From assembly GCA_025331435.1 (NCBI GenBank), contig JAIWNI010000031.1, forward strand, positions 186,001 to 250,000: DNA of 64,000 nt. Direction: 5' to 3'. Below the pieces are notes generated by a model that searched no databases, had not been told where the DNA came from, and saw nothing but the letters and a program-made list of their open reading frames with translations. This document shows, piece after piece, positions 13,401-25,000 of the stretch. This stretch comes from Choanephora cucurbitarum. Taxonomy: Eukaryota; Mucoromycota; Mucoromycetes; Mucorales; Choanephoraceae. Position 1 is the first letter of the stretch. Each line of letters opens with the position of its first letter. The translations under genes and the position numbers were made by a program.

Positions 13401-16248
13401 CCAACAATACGTACTTGAGAATCTTGCACAGCAGCGAAAAAAGACGCTCAAGAAGCACAAGAGAGATTCATCTGCAAACTTCTTAGATCCAAACTCGCTC
13501 AACAACTATAAGCCTATCCTGAAATATACTCTTGCAGGGCAATTGACTCATCAGGAAAAGGAAGCCAATGCTATATATAGAGAAATTACTCAAATCATGG
13601 TTGCAAGTAATGACTCGGTATCGATGCATAACTCAGTAACAAAGGACCTTGAAGTTACTAGAGATGCTATGCGAGCTTTACAATTGATGGTTGAAGGACA
13701 TAACTTACATCTACAAACATATTTGGCCAAACAGCCTGATAACATCAAGAGCTTTAACATTGTTTTAGATGTTGTCGAATACTTCCATGCCATTGTGCCT
13801 CTTTGCAATCAAAAGAACATTGATTTGATCATCCAAGTAGTAGACACGATTACTGAATTGGCTCAAGTAATAGCTTACTACATATTGTTACTTGCTTTCA
13901 ATCTAATATGATGTTTGAAATTAGGGTTGTTTAGAAAATCAAGTTACCATATTTAACAACAAGATTGTCAACCCAGTCAATGTTATCCTTAGAGAACCAT
14001 ATATAGGTTGCGATATTGATAAAGTTAACGAACTCAAGGCAAGTTGATGTTGTGTTACATTGTGTGGAGTCTAATGGATTTAAAATAGTCAAAGGTGGTT
14101 ATTTGTTTACTCAGTTTGTTGGAAGGCGGTATTGAAAACAGTGAAACTTTGTATCGAGAGATGGTTGAATCGCTTGATCTATCTGCTGTCAAGAGCAACA
14201 TGGAATTGATCTACAACACAAACTTACCTAACTTGAAATCGTTTGAGAAATTGGAATGTGGTTTTCTGTATTGCATATTGATTATGACACTTCATCCAGC
14301 TTTAGATCCAGATCAGGTTAGGATTGAAAACCCCTTTCTTTTAGTAGGCAATAGACTGACTTGCGAACGATAGGCGGCTTTGTTCCTTGAAGACAACAAA
14401 GCTTTCGAGTATTTCCAAAGCCATACCGGAAAAATAGAGATTTTGATGGATTATGGACAGGAAAAGCAGCTAACTCGAGTTCTGTTTCCTATTCCTGAGA
14501 TTTGCCGGTTCTTGAGAAAAGAAACAAGGCAGAGATTTTTGTGGAATGCCAAGCGGTAATTTGCACTAAAAGAGGATACAAGCAAGTGAACAAAACTAAC
14601 TTCTTATGATTAGAGAGTCTCCCTCAAGCAAAATAGAAGATTTTGTACAACAATCCGAAATCATCATTTTTGAGTGAGTTTATTCTTCAAAAAAGAAAGA
14701 AAGAACTGACAAACAACATAGAATCGAAAATCAAGCACATATATCAAGCAGTCCATACCTTTCTTTGCTGACGATGTATAGTGCTTTTTGGTGGGAGTCA
14801 GCTTATGGTGTGACGGTCTTGCTGAATATGCTTTTGATGATGTACCCCAATTTACTGGAGGTGACTCTTGAAAGCAAGGTCCATCTATTAGCAACAGTCT
14901 GCCGCTACTTCCTTGGATTGTTACATCTAGTACTCTGGTTGTTACTAACTACTGAATTTTATTTGATTAGATTACCTGTATTGATCAACAGACGATATGG
15001 GTCTCTAAGCACTGATTTCATATCAACGTTCAAGGCTACTATAACAGAATCACGCTTTTTGTATCATATAGCAATGGTGGTACTTTCTGTAGTAGGGCTG
15101 TTCTATCCAGGGTTTTACTCGGTTCATCTATTAGATCTACTTTTCCGTGATAGTGTATTACAAGGAGTTATTTCAAGCATCACACTTAACATTCACTCTA
15201 TTTCACGCACTGTGAGTACATTCTGATTTGTTTTGTTGTTACTTTTGGTAAACTTATATTGGATCTCGTTTTTTTTGGTAGGCTCTCCTGGGTATCATTG
15301 TGATTTATATTCATAGTATCATTGCTTACATGTATTTCAGAACGGAATTTGATACGTCAAAAGGGCTCTTTTGTGGATCTTTATCAGAGTGCTTCATTAC
15401 TGTTCTATCACATGGGTAAACACAGCAAACAATCAGAAGCTGAAACGGATACTAAAGATGAGAAAACATAGTGTACGATCTGGTGGCGGTATTGGTGATA
15501 TTTTAGAACCAGATGAACATATGCGACCTAGTGGATGGAGAACTGTTTTTGAAATGTCGTTTTATTTGGTGGTAGTTGTGTTCTTGTTAAATGTTATTTT
15601 CGGTATCATTTTTGACACTTTTGGACATCTTCGTGATGGTAACTATTTACTCGAAAACATTCAAATGCAACAATTGAGCCTAAAGAATCTTTTTCCTCTT
15701 TTTTTCGTAGAGAGATCATCCATTCAGCAAGACATGAAGGATTGTAAGTACTTTTTGAAGAGCTTTTGTTATAACGAATCAATCTATTTACAGTTGAAAA
15801 TTAGCTTGTTTCATTTGCAGTATTCCCGCTGTAGAGTTCCAGCGTCATACAAAGAAGGGTTTCGAGGACCATGTGAAGAATGATCATAATATATGGTATT
15901 GTTATGTGAAAATCGATTTGTACCGTCATAGTCTAACCCTTAGATTTGTAAAGGCAATACCTGTTCTTCTTGGTTCATCTGCGAAACAAAGATCCAACAG
16001 AATATACTGGTCCAGAATCATATGTTGCAACATGTCTCAGAAATGGAGATTATAGCTGCTTTCCAATTAACAAAGCGCTAGGGTTGAAGAAGGAAGAGCA
16101 AGATGATGATGAAAGATTGGAAAAGCTTGAAGAAACTAATCAGCTACTCATTAAAAAACTTGGAAAATTAGAGGAACAGCTCGAGAAACTTAATGAAAAT
16201 CAATCTCGTTCAAGACAGAATAGTTTAATGATACAGAGCTTTTCCTGA
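7455..16248 (+). CDS. Inositol 1,4,5-trisphosphate receptor homologue (intracellular Ca2+-release channel)
   Basis: Twenty-exon model, 2,543 aa. Exons: 7455-8281, 8363-8441, 8488-10255, 10312-10490, 10555-10706, 10767-10964, 11018-11211, 11275-12741, 12823-13193, 13264-13866, 13925-14038, 14089-14316, 14374-14555, 14614-14673, 14722-15211, 15282-15415, 15472-15638, 15711-15743, 15805-15895, 15954-16248. All phases agree. Order of domains: N-terminal beta-trefoil (suppressor-like, about 25-260), MIR repeats (about 260-460), RIH domain (about 480-890), helical middle, RIH-associated segment (about 1740-2060), a multi-helix channel region (about 2150-2400) with selectivity filter GGGIGD (animal form GGGVGD) and S6 FGIIFDTF.HLR. 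After the channel come a C2H2 linker (CFIC...H.K.DH), the motif KDPTEYTGPESYVA and a C-terminal coiled coil. Animal IP3Rs are about 2,700 aa, so this is near full length. It should sit in the ER or vacuolar membrane. Several IP3-contact residues look changed (see findings). Intron 11 (14039-14088) uses a GC donor. Exact borders of introns 1, 2 and 17 are less sure. Confidence 0.93.
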
Positions 16249-16771
16249 ATACAAAGATAGAAAGCAATAAAAGACTAAACTACACTAAATGGAAGATACA
16301 TTACTCGAAGTTAGTGCTTTAGGCTAATAAGAAAGAATTTCTTTTTTTAGGTAGCTTTCTATTAAAATCTTGAACTGACTGTAACTTGGAACATGTACTT
16401 GATTCAGAATATAGAAAAAATATGATTTCTGTCTTTGTTTAGTTGCATGAAACCAATACTTCGGTTAGACTGATTTAGCTACTTAAGTAGCCTACACTGT
16501 TTGTGCACTTCAATAGCATTAAAACTGACTTAAACACAGATTCTCCAAGCCAGTGAGGAAAAAATAGGTTAGGCTGGTTAAAAAAAGGAAACACATTGTC
16601 AATTGATTATCGAGAGAAAGTTAACGTTAATAGGAAGCAGCCTATCAGTATTAAACTTATTATAGTTAGTATAGACGGTTCAAAGACTCTCTAAATGGCT
16701 ATCTTACTGTTCTTGCTGATTTCCTCGCTCTTTATAATTCCCCTATCGTATATCAATTGAAGATTTAAGTT
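16249..16771. other. Intergenic, AT-rich
   Basis: Just over 500 bp downstream of the IP3R homologue, containing its 3' UTR. No other feature seen. Confidence 0.5.
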
Positions 16772-17452
16772 GTGGCTCGGTTTTCAGCTGATTTGCATAA
16801 CAGAAAACAGGTTTTCACGAATCCAGTGTTGGCTCAATTTACCGATTTTAGGTTTGGTGATACTAATGAAGTAGTTGTCAACTTTATCAGACATCTTGAT
16901 ACATTGGCTGCGCTTCAGAAGAATTCATTGCCCTTAGGCTACCCTATAAGGTTTACCCTTACGTCAATATACGGATCCAATCAGTTTTATTGGTCAAAAT
17001 TCGGTTACAACGAGTAGGCATGTAGATTTAATGGTAGCAACAAATGCGAACAATTCTTGGGACAAGCTGAAGGTCCTTTGGATTATGCAATACGAGAAAG
17101 CCATCAAGGAAGAGAAGCTCAACAGTAGTGTCGCTGAGGCAGAGTTGTATTGAGTAGATGAAGCAACTCGGAAGTGGTATTACATGATAGCTCCCCTTAC
17201 TTACAGTATCCACTATAGAAGGTGGGTGTTGAATGCCTTGATGTAAGACTGTTTCGTCTGTGCGAGTTGAAGGTACTGATGGATTCTCTTTTCTTCCCAT
17301 TCTCCTTCCGTTATATTATTGGTAGTTACAGAGTTTATTTATTTTAGTTCAGGTACACAGATTATGAAGACCGTCAACAAATTATCCGTTTTGGAGAACA
17401 AGGAGAATGGATTGTTCAAGGAGTGCCTGTAGGTGGTAATACAAATACTTGA
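16772..17452 (+). pseudogene. Short decayed coding relics of unknown family
   Basis: Three open stretches follow each other in different frames: 16772-17017 (81 codons, ending FGYNE), about 17026-17155 (containing SWDKLKVLWIMQYEKAIKEE) and about 17348-17452 (containing DYEDRQQIIRFGEQGEWIVQ). Their composition is protein-like rather than low-complexity. Stops and frame changes interrupt them, and I find no convincing splice signals that would join them. They precede a clearly dead tyrosine recombinase, so they may belong to the same decayed insertion. A small spliced orphan gene is the alternative. I do not recognise the family. Confidence 0.3.
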
Positions 17453-17639
17453 CGACATTTGGCACATTGGCGCATCTGCAGAAATGTATCTTTAAGTAAT
17501 GGTTGCATAGATATCATTGAATATATGCTAGCAAGATAAATTAGGTTGAGTATCTCGAGCATCATCAGCCTGAACAATAACCATTATGCCGACGAATAAG
17601 AAAGGCTCATTACTGCTTCTCAGTATCGAGATTTTCCAA

Positions 17640-18123
17640 AGAAAACTGCCTAAAAGACTTCATCCTCCGTGTTTGCAACCCAAAGAAGCACAGGCCAAAA
17701 AAACGCCATGTTAGGTGCCCTTCAAGATGATTCTATGTGCCCAATCTGCCTACTTCACGTGTTTATGACTCGCTCCAAAGATTGCCAACTCCCATGATTA
17801 GAAAACCATACAGCTTTCTTGGCTTACATTACAAACTGTGATTTGGCTCAACTCATGTAATCTATTACAGTGCCTAATGTGTTGAAAACCATGATGAATG
17901 AAGCTGATATTGGTATAAAAGTGTTCAAGCCTCACTCAATTCGATCAGTATTGAGTACAAAGGTGGTGCAGTTAGGCCATCAGATTGAAGGCGTAAATAA
18001 GCACATATTGAACTTTATCGGCTGATGCAATCGAAAAATATTACTTCGAACTTGCTTACCAGGATAGTATTAGTAGCAAGATCATAATCTCTATTTTTTC
18101 TGGTATTACTGAAACATTTTGAG
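17640..18123 (+). pseudogene. Decayed tyrosine recombinase (Crypton/DIRS-like integrase relic)
   Basis: One frame reads the C-terminal half of a tyrosine recombinase with in-frame stops. It shows CPICLLHVFM, a stop, AFLAYITN, a stop, then VLKTMMNEADI and FKPHSIRSVLSTKVVQLG, where HSIR matches the conserved H-x-x-R of the catalytic pocket. Next comes IEGVNKHILNFIG and a stop. A one-base frame change then gives IEKYYFEL, placing a tyrosine where the nucleophile is expected, and DSISSKIIISIFSGITET. At least three stops and one frameshift make it inactive. The upstream half is too degraded to trace reliably. Recombinases with this C-terminal signature occur in repeated elements of Mucorales (from memory, not searched). 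Whether it was a Crypton, a DIRS-type element or a captured integrase cannot be told from this fragment. Confidence 0.65.
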
Positions 18124-18770
18124 ATCTTCGGGAAAACAATTTGAGATAAGAATCAACGTACTAAGGAGCAACAAACTTTTGATAATGGTAATAGCAGCTG
18201 TATTTGTGTTAGTAAGAATAGAACACAATGACAAAAATACAATACAGTAAACATGCTTTTCTTCTTTTATTCTTTTGGATATGCAAGTTTCCCAAAGAGA
18301 AAAGAGAACAAGCAGTAGGTCAAGAGTATATGTTCATATAAAGAAACAGGATAAGTGTAACCTAATCTAGAAAGTTTTGTTGGTCACAAGAGAAGGCAAT
18401 GATGGAGAGAAGAGAATACAAAAAAAGAAAGAAGTGTGTGTGCAAAAGCAACATCTTTCGCTACAAACAATAACACACCTTTGAAATATAACAGAAAAAT
18501 ATCCCTTGGCTAGAAAGGTATAAAGAGTGATATACATAGGCACCCTCGAATTTCGTCAAAACTACAAATAAGAAAGTGCGGCTCATAGAACTAGTAGCGC
18601 ATCTTTCATCTTCATTGCGACAACAGCAAGAATGCGTAAATTCTGTATTATGGCTTAAACGCACTTCTATCGGAAGGTCAAGCTGAGTTCTATTTCCGAG
18701 ATTGTATCACGACTTTAATTGTACTTTTTTTAATATTTTTCTCGCCTTTCTTTTTCACTTCTTATTTACA
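18124..18770. other. Intergenic interval upstream of the metacaspase
   Basis: About 650 bp. The last 70 bp before the ATG at 18771 are T/C-rich, as expected for a promoter and 5' leader. Nothing else supported. Confidence 0.5.
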
Positions 18771-20803
18771 ATGGCATATCCAGGATCTTACGGTACACAT
18801 GGTTACGGGGAACCACCCCAGCAGCAGTATGGTGGTTACGCACCTCCACCTCAGCAACAATACAGTGGATATCCTTCTCCACAACAACAATATGGTGGCT
18901 ATCCACCTCCACCTCAACAAGGTTATGGTGGATACCCTCCTCCTCCACCTCAACAACATCAGAGTTATGGTGAGTACCCTCCTCCACCTCAACAACAACA
19001 GAGCTATGGCGGCTATCCCCCGCCCCAACAATATAGCGATAGCCAATATGGTGGTTACCCTCCTCCACCTCAACAGAGCTATGGTGACTACCCTCCTCCT
19101 CCACCTCAACAACATCAGAGCTATGGTGACTACCCTCCTCCTCCATCTCAACAAGATCATAGCAGTTATTCATCTCAATCTCACTATGGCAACTATCCCC
19201 CTCCTCCTTCTCATGAAGATACAGTAAGTATAACGGGATTGGTTAATTCATGGACCTAGAGTCTTATAAGTAACATTCTAATTATGATAGCATCCTCGTC
19301 AGCAAACAGGTGGAATTGAGCCCCCATCTTATCAAGGTAAGAAAGGAAGAATGAAGAGGACCGAGGTTGATTGTTTATTCACACAATCCTCTATTTTATA
19401 GGCCCTGATCCTGTCTTCAGACCTGATGATCCAAATTTGAATCAAGCCAATTATCCTCAACCACCCAACTCAACCCATAATCAAGGAGGTAAATTACATA
19501 GTTTCATGAAAAAGAAAAAGCTACACTGGGTAGAATGAATCATTTTACAACTACAATCTATATAGTGCCTTATGGACAACAACAAGGTGACCCCTCTGCT
19601 AATGATTATGTTATGCATGTCAACCCTACCATGCAAAATCAAACACCACCCAACTTTAAGTTATCCACCTGTCAAGGAAGAAAAAAAGCTCTTTTGATTG
19701 GTATCAACTACTTTGGAAGTCAAAACCAGTTAAATGGTTGTATTAATGATGTTCATAACATGAAGGCATTCTTAACCGAAGGTCATGGTTTTAGAGAAGT
19801 AAGAGTATACAAAATACAATGAGAAGGTGGATGCAATTGACAAGGAGAGCATAGGAGGACATGGTGATTCTGACAGACGATCAAGAGGATCCTAAATTCA
19901 TCCCCACCAAACAAAATATTCTTAGTGCCATGCAATGGCTTGTTAGTGACGCAAGAGAAGATGATTCGTATGTTCATCGCTTGGGCCGCATATACTCAGA
20001 GCTAACTTGTAAGGGTTATTTAGATTCTTTTTTCATTTCAGTGGTCATGGTGGTAGAGTCGAGGATCTGGATGGTGATGAGGATGACGGTTACGATGAAA
20101 CCATCTATCCTGTTGACCACGAACAATATGAAGGCGAATCTGGACAAATTGTAGATGATGCAAGTATTATGCTATTTATCTTTTTAGCCTCAAACCATCT
20201 AACTTCAGTATAGCAAATGCATGAAATTATGGTACGTCCTTTACCAAGAGGTGCTCGTTTAACCTGTATCTTTGATTCCTGCCACTCCGGAACTGCTCTT
20301 GATTTACCCTATGTTTACTCAACACAAGGTGTAATCAAGGAAGAAAGTATCTTTAAAGATGCAGGTTCTGGTCTTTTGAGTGCAGGTCTTGCTTACGCTA
20401 CTGGCAACAAATCAGGTGCCCTGTCCTCTTTAATCGGTCTTGGCAAGAGTTTGATGAACAAGAAGAGTGTGGACGAACGTATTAAGCAGTTCAAAAGTTC
20501 TGAAGCTGATGTTATCATGTTTTCTGGCTGTAAAGATAGTCAAACATCTGCTGATACTGTTGAGAATGGTGAATCCACAGGTGCCATGTCTCATGCTTTT
20601 ACCAGTAAGTTTCTTCTTTTGATTCCTAAGATTTCTTTTTTGTAATCCTCTCCCTTTACATAGCCGTCATGCGCCAAAACGGGCAATTGAGCTATCTTCA
20701 GTTGTTGAATGGTGTCCGAGATATCCTGCGATCAAAGTATTCTCAACGTCCTCAACTGTCTTCTTCCCACCCAATTGATGTCAACCTGCTGTTTATTATC
20801 TAA
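18771..20803 (+). CDS. Metacaspase (type I, peptidase family C14B)
   Basis: Caspase-fold cysteine protease cleaving after Arg/Lys; fungal members act in stress response, aggregate clearance and death-like programmes. Eight exons: 18771-19223, 19291-19336, 19402-19488, 19566-19798, 19855-19967, 20024-20159, 20214-20604, 20664-20803; 532 aa. Residues 1-190 are a prodomain of Tyr/Pro/Gln/Gly repeats ([14 protein letters not shown] units), usual for type I fungal metacaspases. The protease domain begins at [15 protein letters not shown]. Catalytic His is in FHFSGHGG (about H319), split off by an intron, and catalytic Cys in IFDSCHSG (about C379). The start is the ATG before AYPGSYG; an upstream in-frame ATG at 18702 would add a hydrophobic stretch and is less likely. 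Intron 6 (20160-20213) appears to start with GCAAGT, since only a GC donor keeps frame into QMHEIM. Identification is secure. Confidence 0.95.
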
Positions 20804-20908
20804 TAAAAAACTAAGCCACATGTTGACAACTTGTCACATTGTTCACTTAGCCCAACTAAAATAGATTTTTCGTCTATTTTTCTTTATTGTGATTATTAGA
20901 TAGATAGA

Positions 20909-21481
20909 ATGGCACCTGCTAAAAAAGAAGAAAAGAACACATCTGCTACTGTTGAGCAAGAAGAACAAATGGAGGTCGATGAACACTCCGAAGTAGAAGA
21001 ACATGAAGAGGAAAACTCTGACGAAGACATGGAAGAAGAACCTGACATGGTTGTCAGTGCTGATAAGATTGAAATTGTAAGTCATTCACTACAAATATAT
21101 AATCGTCTTTTAACACGTATTTAGGTTGGTAGTCATTCTGACCCTACAGCCATGACTTTCTGTTTCAAGCAGGAAGATCATACCCTTGGTAATGCTCTTC
21201 GTCATGTTGTTAACAAAAAGTAAGTTATAACAATCATTGTATCTAAGTCAGTAAGTTTAACTATTTCATGAAGCCCTCATGTCGACTTCTGCGGTTATTC
21301 TATTCCTCACCCTTCAGAAGCCAAGATGAATGTTCGTATTCAAACTACAGATAAGACAACAGCGATAGATGCTTTAAAGTCTGGCCTCAGCAACTTGTAT
21401 GATATGGTTGCTCATGTACGCGAAACTTATGCAGCTGAATTAGCAAAGAAAGAATACGTTGAGTTTGATGAAGTTGCTTGA
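20909..21481 (+). CDS. RPC19: DNA-directed RNA polymerases I and III subunit AC19 (RPAC2)
   Basis: Small alpha-like subunit shared by RNA polymerases I and III, pairing with AC40 to nucleate assembly. Three exons (20909-21076, 21125-21219, 21274-21481) encode 156 aa. An acidic N-terminal tail of about 50 residues, rich in Glu and Asp, precedes the conserved core: FCFKQEDHTLGNALRHVV, then VDFCGYSIPHPSE and the dimerisation helix ending in the C-terminal region. HTLGN and GYSIPHPSE are hallmarks of the family. The gene begins only about 105 bp after the metacaspase stop, on the same strand. Length matches fungal AC19 proteins (about 140 aa) plus the acidic tail. Confidence 0.95.
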
Positions 21482-22053
21482 AAGAGAGAGGAAGCTATCA
21501 CCCTTTACATATATTACATACGCCCATACACTTATACACACATACATCCCTACAACCATACAACACCCTCTTTTCTTATTTTTGCTTATTATTAAAACAC
21601 CATCATCATGTAAACACCATATACATACCTACATAAATACATTTCACTATCTGTTTTTTTATCTATGTTTTGTGGATGCTTCGCTGAGAGAGAGAGAATG
21701 CAAAGTTGGACACTTGTCTATTATTTAAGAATAGATGTAAATGCTATCTGCACTATGCTTTACAGCTACAGACTTAGTAAAAGCTTATCCTACTAATGGA
21801 TCTATCACACATGTAACAACAATTATAGCAGCTTAGTCTCCCAAAAGAAAATAAACACATCTTATAGAGATAAAGACAAGGAGTCAGAAAACTATCGATC
21901 TGTATGTGTCTGGGTTGAGAAAGAACGAGATCATTCATGCAAATGTCAAATTTACTGTTATTCCATGTGAGGCTTGAAATTCTAGAGCTCAAATTTTTTT
22001 TAAAAAAGTTTCGCGCTATTCTTTCCAATTAATTTTTTCTTTTCTTTGTCATC
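21482..22053. other. Intergenic between AC19 and TERT
   Basis: About 570 bp, AT-rich, including the AC19 3' UTR and the presumed TERT promoter. No additional feature seen. Confidence 0.5.
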
Positions 22054-25000
22054 ATGGCAGAGATACCTCATTATTTTCATCAGATATTTCAGTCCGTAAA
22101 GACATTAGAGGCACATATAAAAGAACAAGGGGGATTTTTGGATCTATGTCAGCAAGAGCAGTTGGCTATATCTGAACTTTCAAAGCAAACAGTAATAGCA
22201 AGTCCTGCTGCAACCTATCGATCAACTCAAATTCAGTTGAATGATGATATACATACTATAGACCAAGTAAAGATGGATTCAATTGTTTATTTAGTGGAAA
22301 AAGAGAGAGAGAGTGTGTGTGTGTGCGGGTCTGTGCGCATGGAGTGAAATGAGTTTATACGTTTGCATAAACTGAGCATTAAACATGTAATAGATATTGC
22401 ATCACTTGACTATATATATAATGTCTGACTGGAGAAAAGAAAATGCAATTGTAGCAGGCTATGAAATGGTAAAGGAAAAGAACAGATTGGAGTCCAACAA
22501 CATCCATCTCATTGCTTTGACATATTTTTACTGATATTGTTGAAAAAGAAAGAGAAGGTGCCTAAACAAAAATTCGGTGCCACAGTTCTAAACGAAATTA
22601 AAGCAGATAAAGCTTGGGCTATTGTATTGAAGAGGTGATGAGATTTGACTTCTATATAACAAGAGAACCAGAAAAATAACCTATGCTATCTTTTTCTTTT
22701 TTTGTAATTAGTTTGGGGAGGGATAACTTTTGTCATCTTTTGTTGAACCAAGTTGTGTTAAAGCGTTTACCAAATGGGTCTTACTATCAACTATCAGGCC
22801 CATTTAAATTTGACAGGATAATACAAACGAAGGCTAAAGAAAGATCGACCAAGAGAAGAAAACACAAGATGGGACAATTCAATGTTTATTTTAGTACTTT
22901 CTTGTCTGATATTGGGTCGAATGCAAGCCAAATTTCACGTTTTTTGGACACATTGCTTTATTCTAAAAAGAGATCAACGAGCCCACCATTGTCAAGACGT
23001 CAAAGAAAGCGATTAAAACTTAGAAATGACACAGAGACATTGTCGTCTCCCAAGGCCGAAGTGCCTGCAATTGGCCTTCTTGATATGTTTTATTGTGCAA
23101 ATCGAGTTGATCCGAATAGAAACAAGGTTATCTTGAGTTTGCCTAAAGACAGTACGTATAGCCGGTATCCCATATCATATGAAACCCCTAATTCATTTCT
23201 CCTCTTCATAGACGTATTGCATCATGAGACAATCAAGCGTCAAGACTTTGCTGACTACTGTCTCTCCAAAATGTTTCCCAGAGAGTTTTCTAAGCCGACT
23301 AGAAAAGTAAAAACAGAAAGGGCGGAAAGCATAACAGTAATGATGATACTAATTGTTTCCTCAAACAAATGCTAGAACAAGTTTCTTAAGCGATTCAGAA
23401 TGATTCGAGATATGATCAAAACGATTCATAAACGACACAACTCAATCAACATGCAGAATGTACTGAATAGGCGATGTCCAAGACAAGCAATAAAAAAAGA
23501 TGTGTCCTTGGCCGCCTCCTCTCATTATGAAGTAACTACAGTTTTGGAAGTTGAAGGCTTTTAACAAGCTAATTGATTCTGTAGGTTTTCGAACTAGCAA
23601 AAGAGATCTTGCGCAGAGCTTTTCCAGCAGAGTTCTGGGGCTCTTCATCCAATTTTAATATTGTTTGCAGAGGTGAGTTGATGCCTACAGAAAAAAAAGG
23701 AGAGCAAGAACTAAGCTCTATTGTTTTGTCAGCCTTAAAACATTTTGTCAACCGAAGAAAGTACGAAAAATTGGCCATCACCGAGATTATGCATCAATTC
23801 AAGGTAAGTACAACACATCTTGTTCTGTTTGATACTGAATTGCTTAAACCCTCCCCACCCCTCCCTCAGATCAAAAAATGTGAATGGCTTGTGAAATCAT
23901 CAGATACAACACGATTCGTACCTTCCGATTTACAAAAAAGAAGAGAAGTGTTAGAACAAGCTTTTTACTGGCTATTTCACGATTATGTTGGACCTGTCAT
24001 TCGAGTAAGACCATATGCATACCTTTTGTTTTCTTTGTACCGTTCTGCTTTCTAAAATCTTTTGTTTTCTAGACTCTATTTTATGTCACAGAACATGCTA
24101 CTTTTGGTTTTAATACTTTCTATTTCAGAGCAGATATTTGGCAAGAAATATCCAACCTACACTTATCTACATTGATCTCAGATAATTATCTAACGGAAGT
24201 TACAGATATGGTAGGACGTTTTTCTCTCTATCGCCAAATTTTTTGCTCTCCTGTTTACCCTCATCCTTCCCTTAGGTAGAGGTTTCGAGACTAATGACAG
24301 GTGTTGGAAAAATTCGATTCCTGCCGAAAGAAAATGGTCTTCGTATGATAATTAATATGCGCAACACAATCAAATATGTAAGTTATCTTTTTTTCTGATA
24401 TATGAAGTTTATTTAGTTGTTTATTCTGATTATAGAATGAAGACAAAACCAACGGCTCATATGATGAAAAACGTGTTGATGCAAATAACATCCTGAGTCC
24501 TGCTTTCAATGCTCTAAAGATGAAACAGGTAAGTTAAAGTCAGTGCATGCGGTTGGTAATAGTCTACTGAAATATGCTTTTTTGAGTAGATGGAGAAACC
24601 AGAGATACTAGGAAGCTCAATCTGTAGACAACATTTATTCTATGAACGATTTAAGGAATACAAGAAGCGAGCAAGTGTACCAAATTCAAAGTAAAGTATA
24701 TATAGCACCGGGATTTATCTACTAACACAATCAAAGGTTTTATTTTGTAAAGACAGATATAACAGGATGCTACGACTCAATTGATCAAGAAAAAATTCTG
24801 GCCTTGCTGAACACAGTTATTGATTCAGTAAGTATTTCATACTTTGTGTTTAGCATGTATGTTTACTTTGGCTATCTATTATAGAAGCAATACATGCAGC
24901 GTAGCATTTATAATATTCGCCCCTTTTCTGGGAGTATAGTAACAAGAAACTATGTGTCGTTTGGTTCAGAAGACTATATGCCAGGTTTAAAAGATTATCT

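Noticed and set aside
18762..19173. Two overlapping minus-strand frames of 130 or more codons in the metacaspase prodomain
   Set aside because: They arise from the repeat structure of exon 1; translations are repeats of Leu-Arg-Trp-Arg or Val-Glu units.
18800..19200. Spaced repeats that might suggest a CRISPR-like array
   Set aside because: Repeats are imperfect, in frame and encode a Pro/Tyr/Gln protein segment; there are no unique spacers of constant length.
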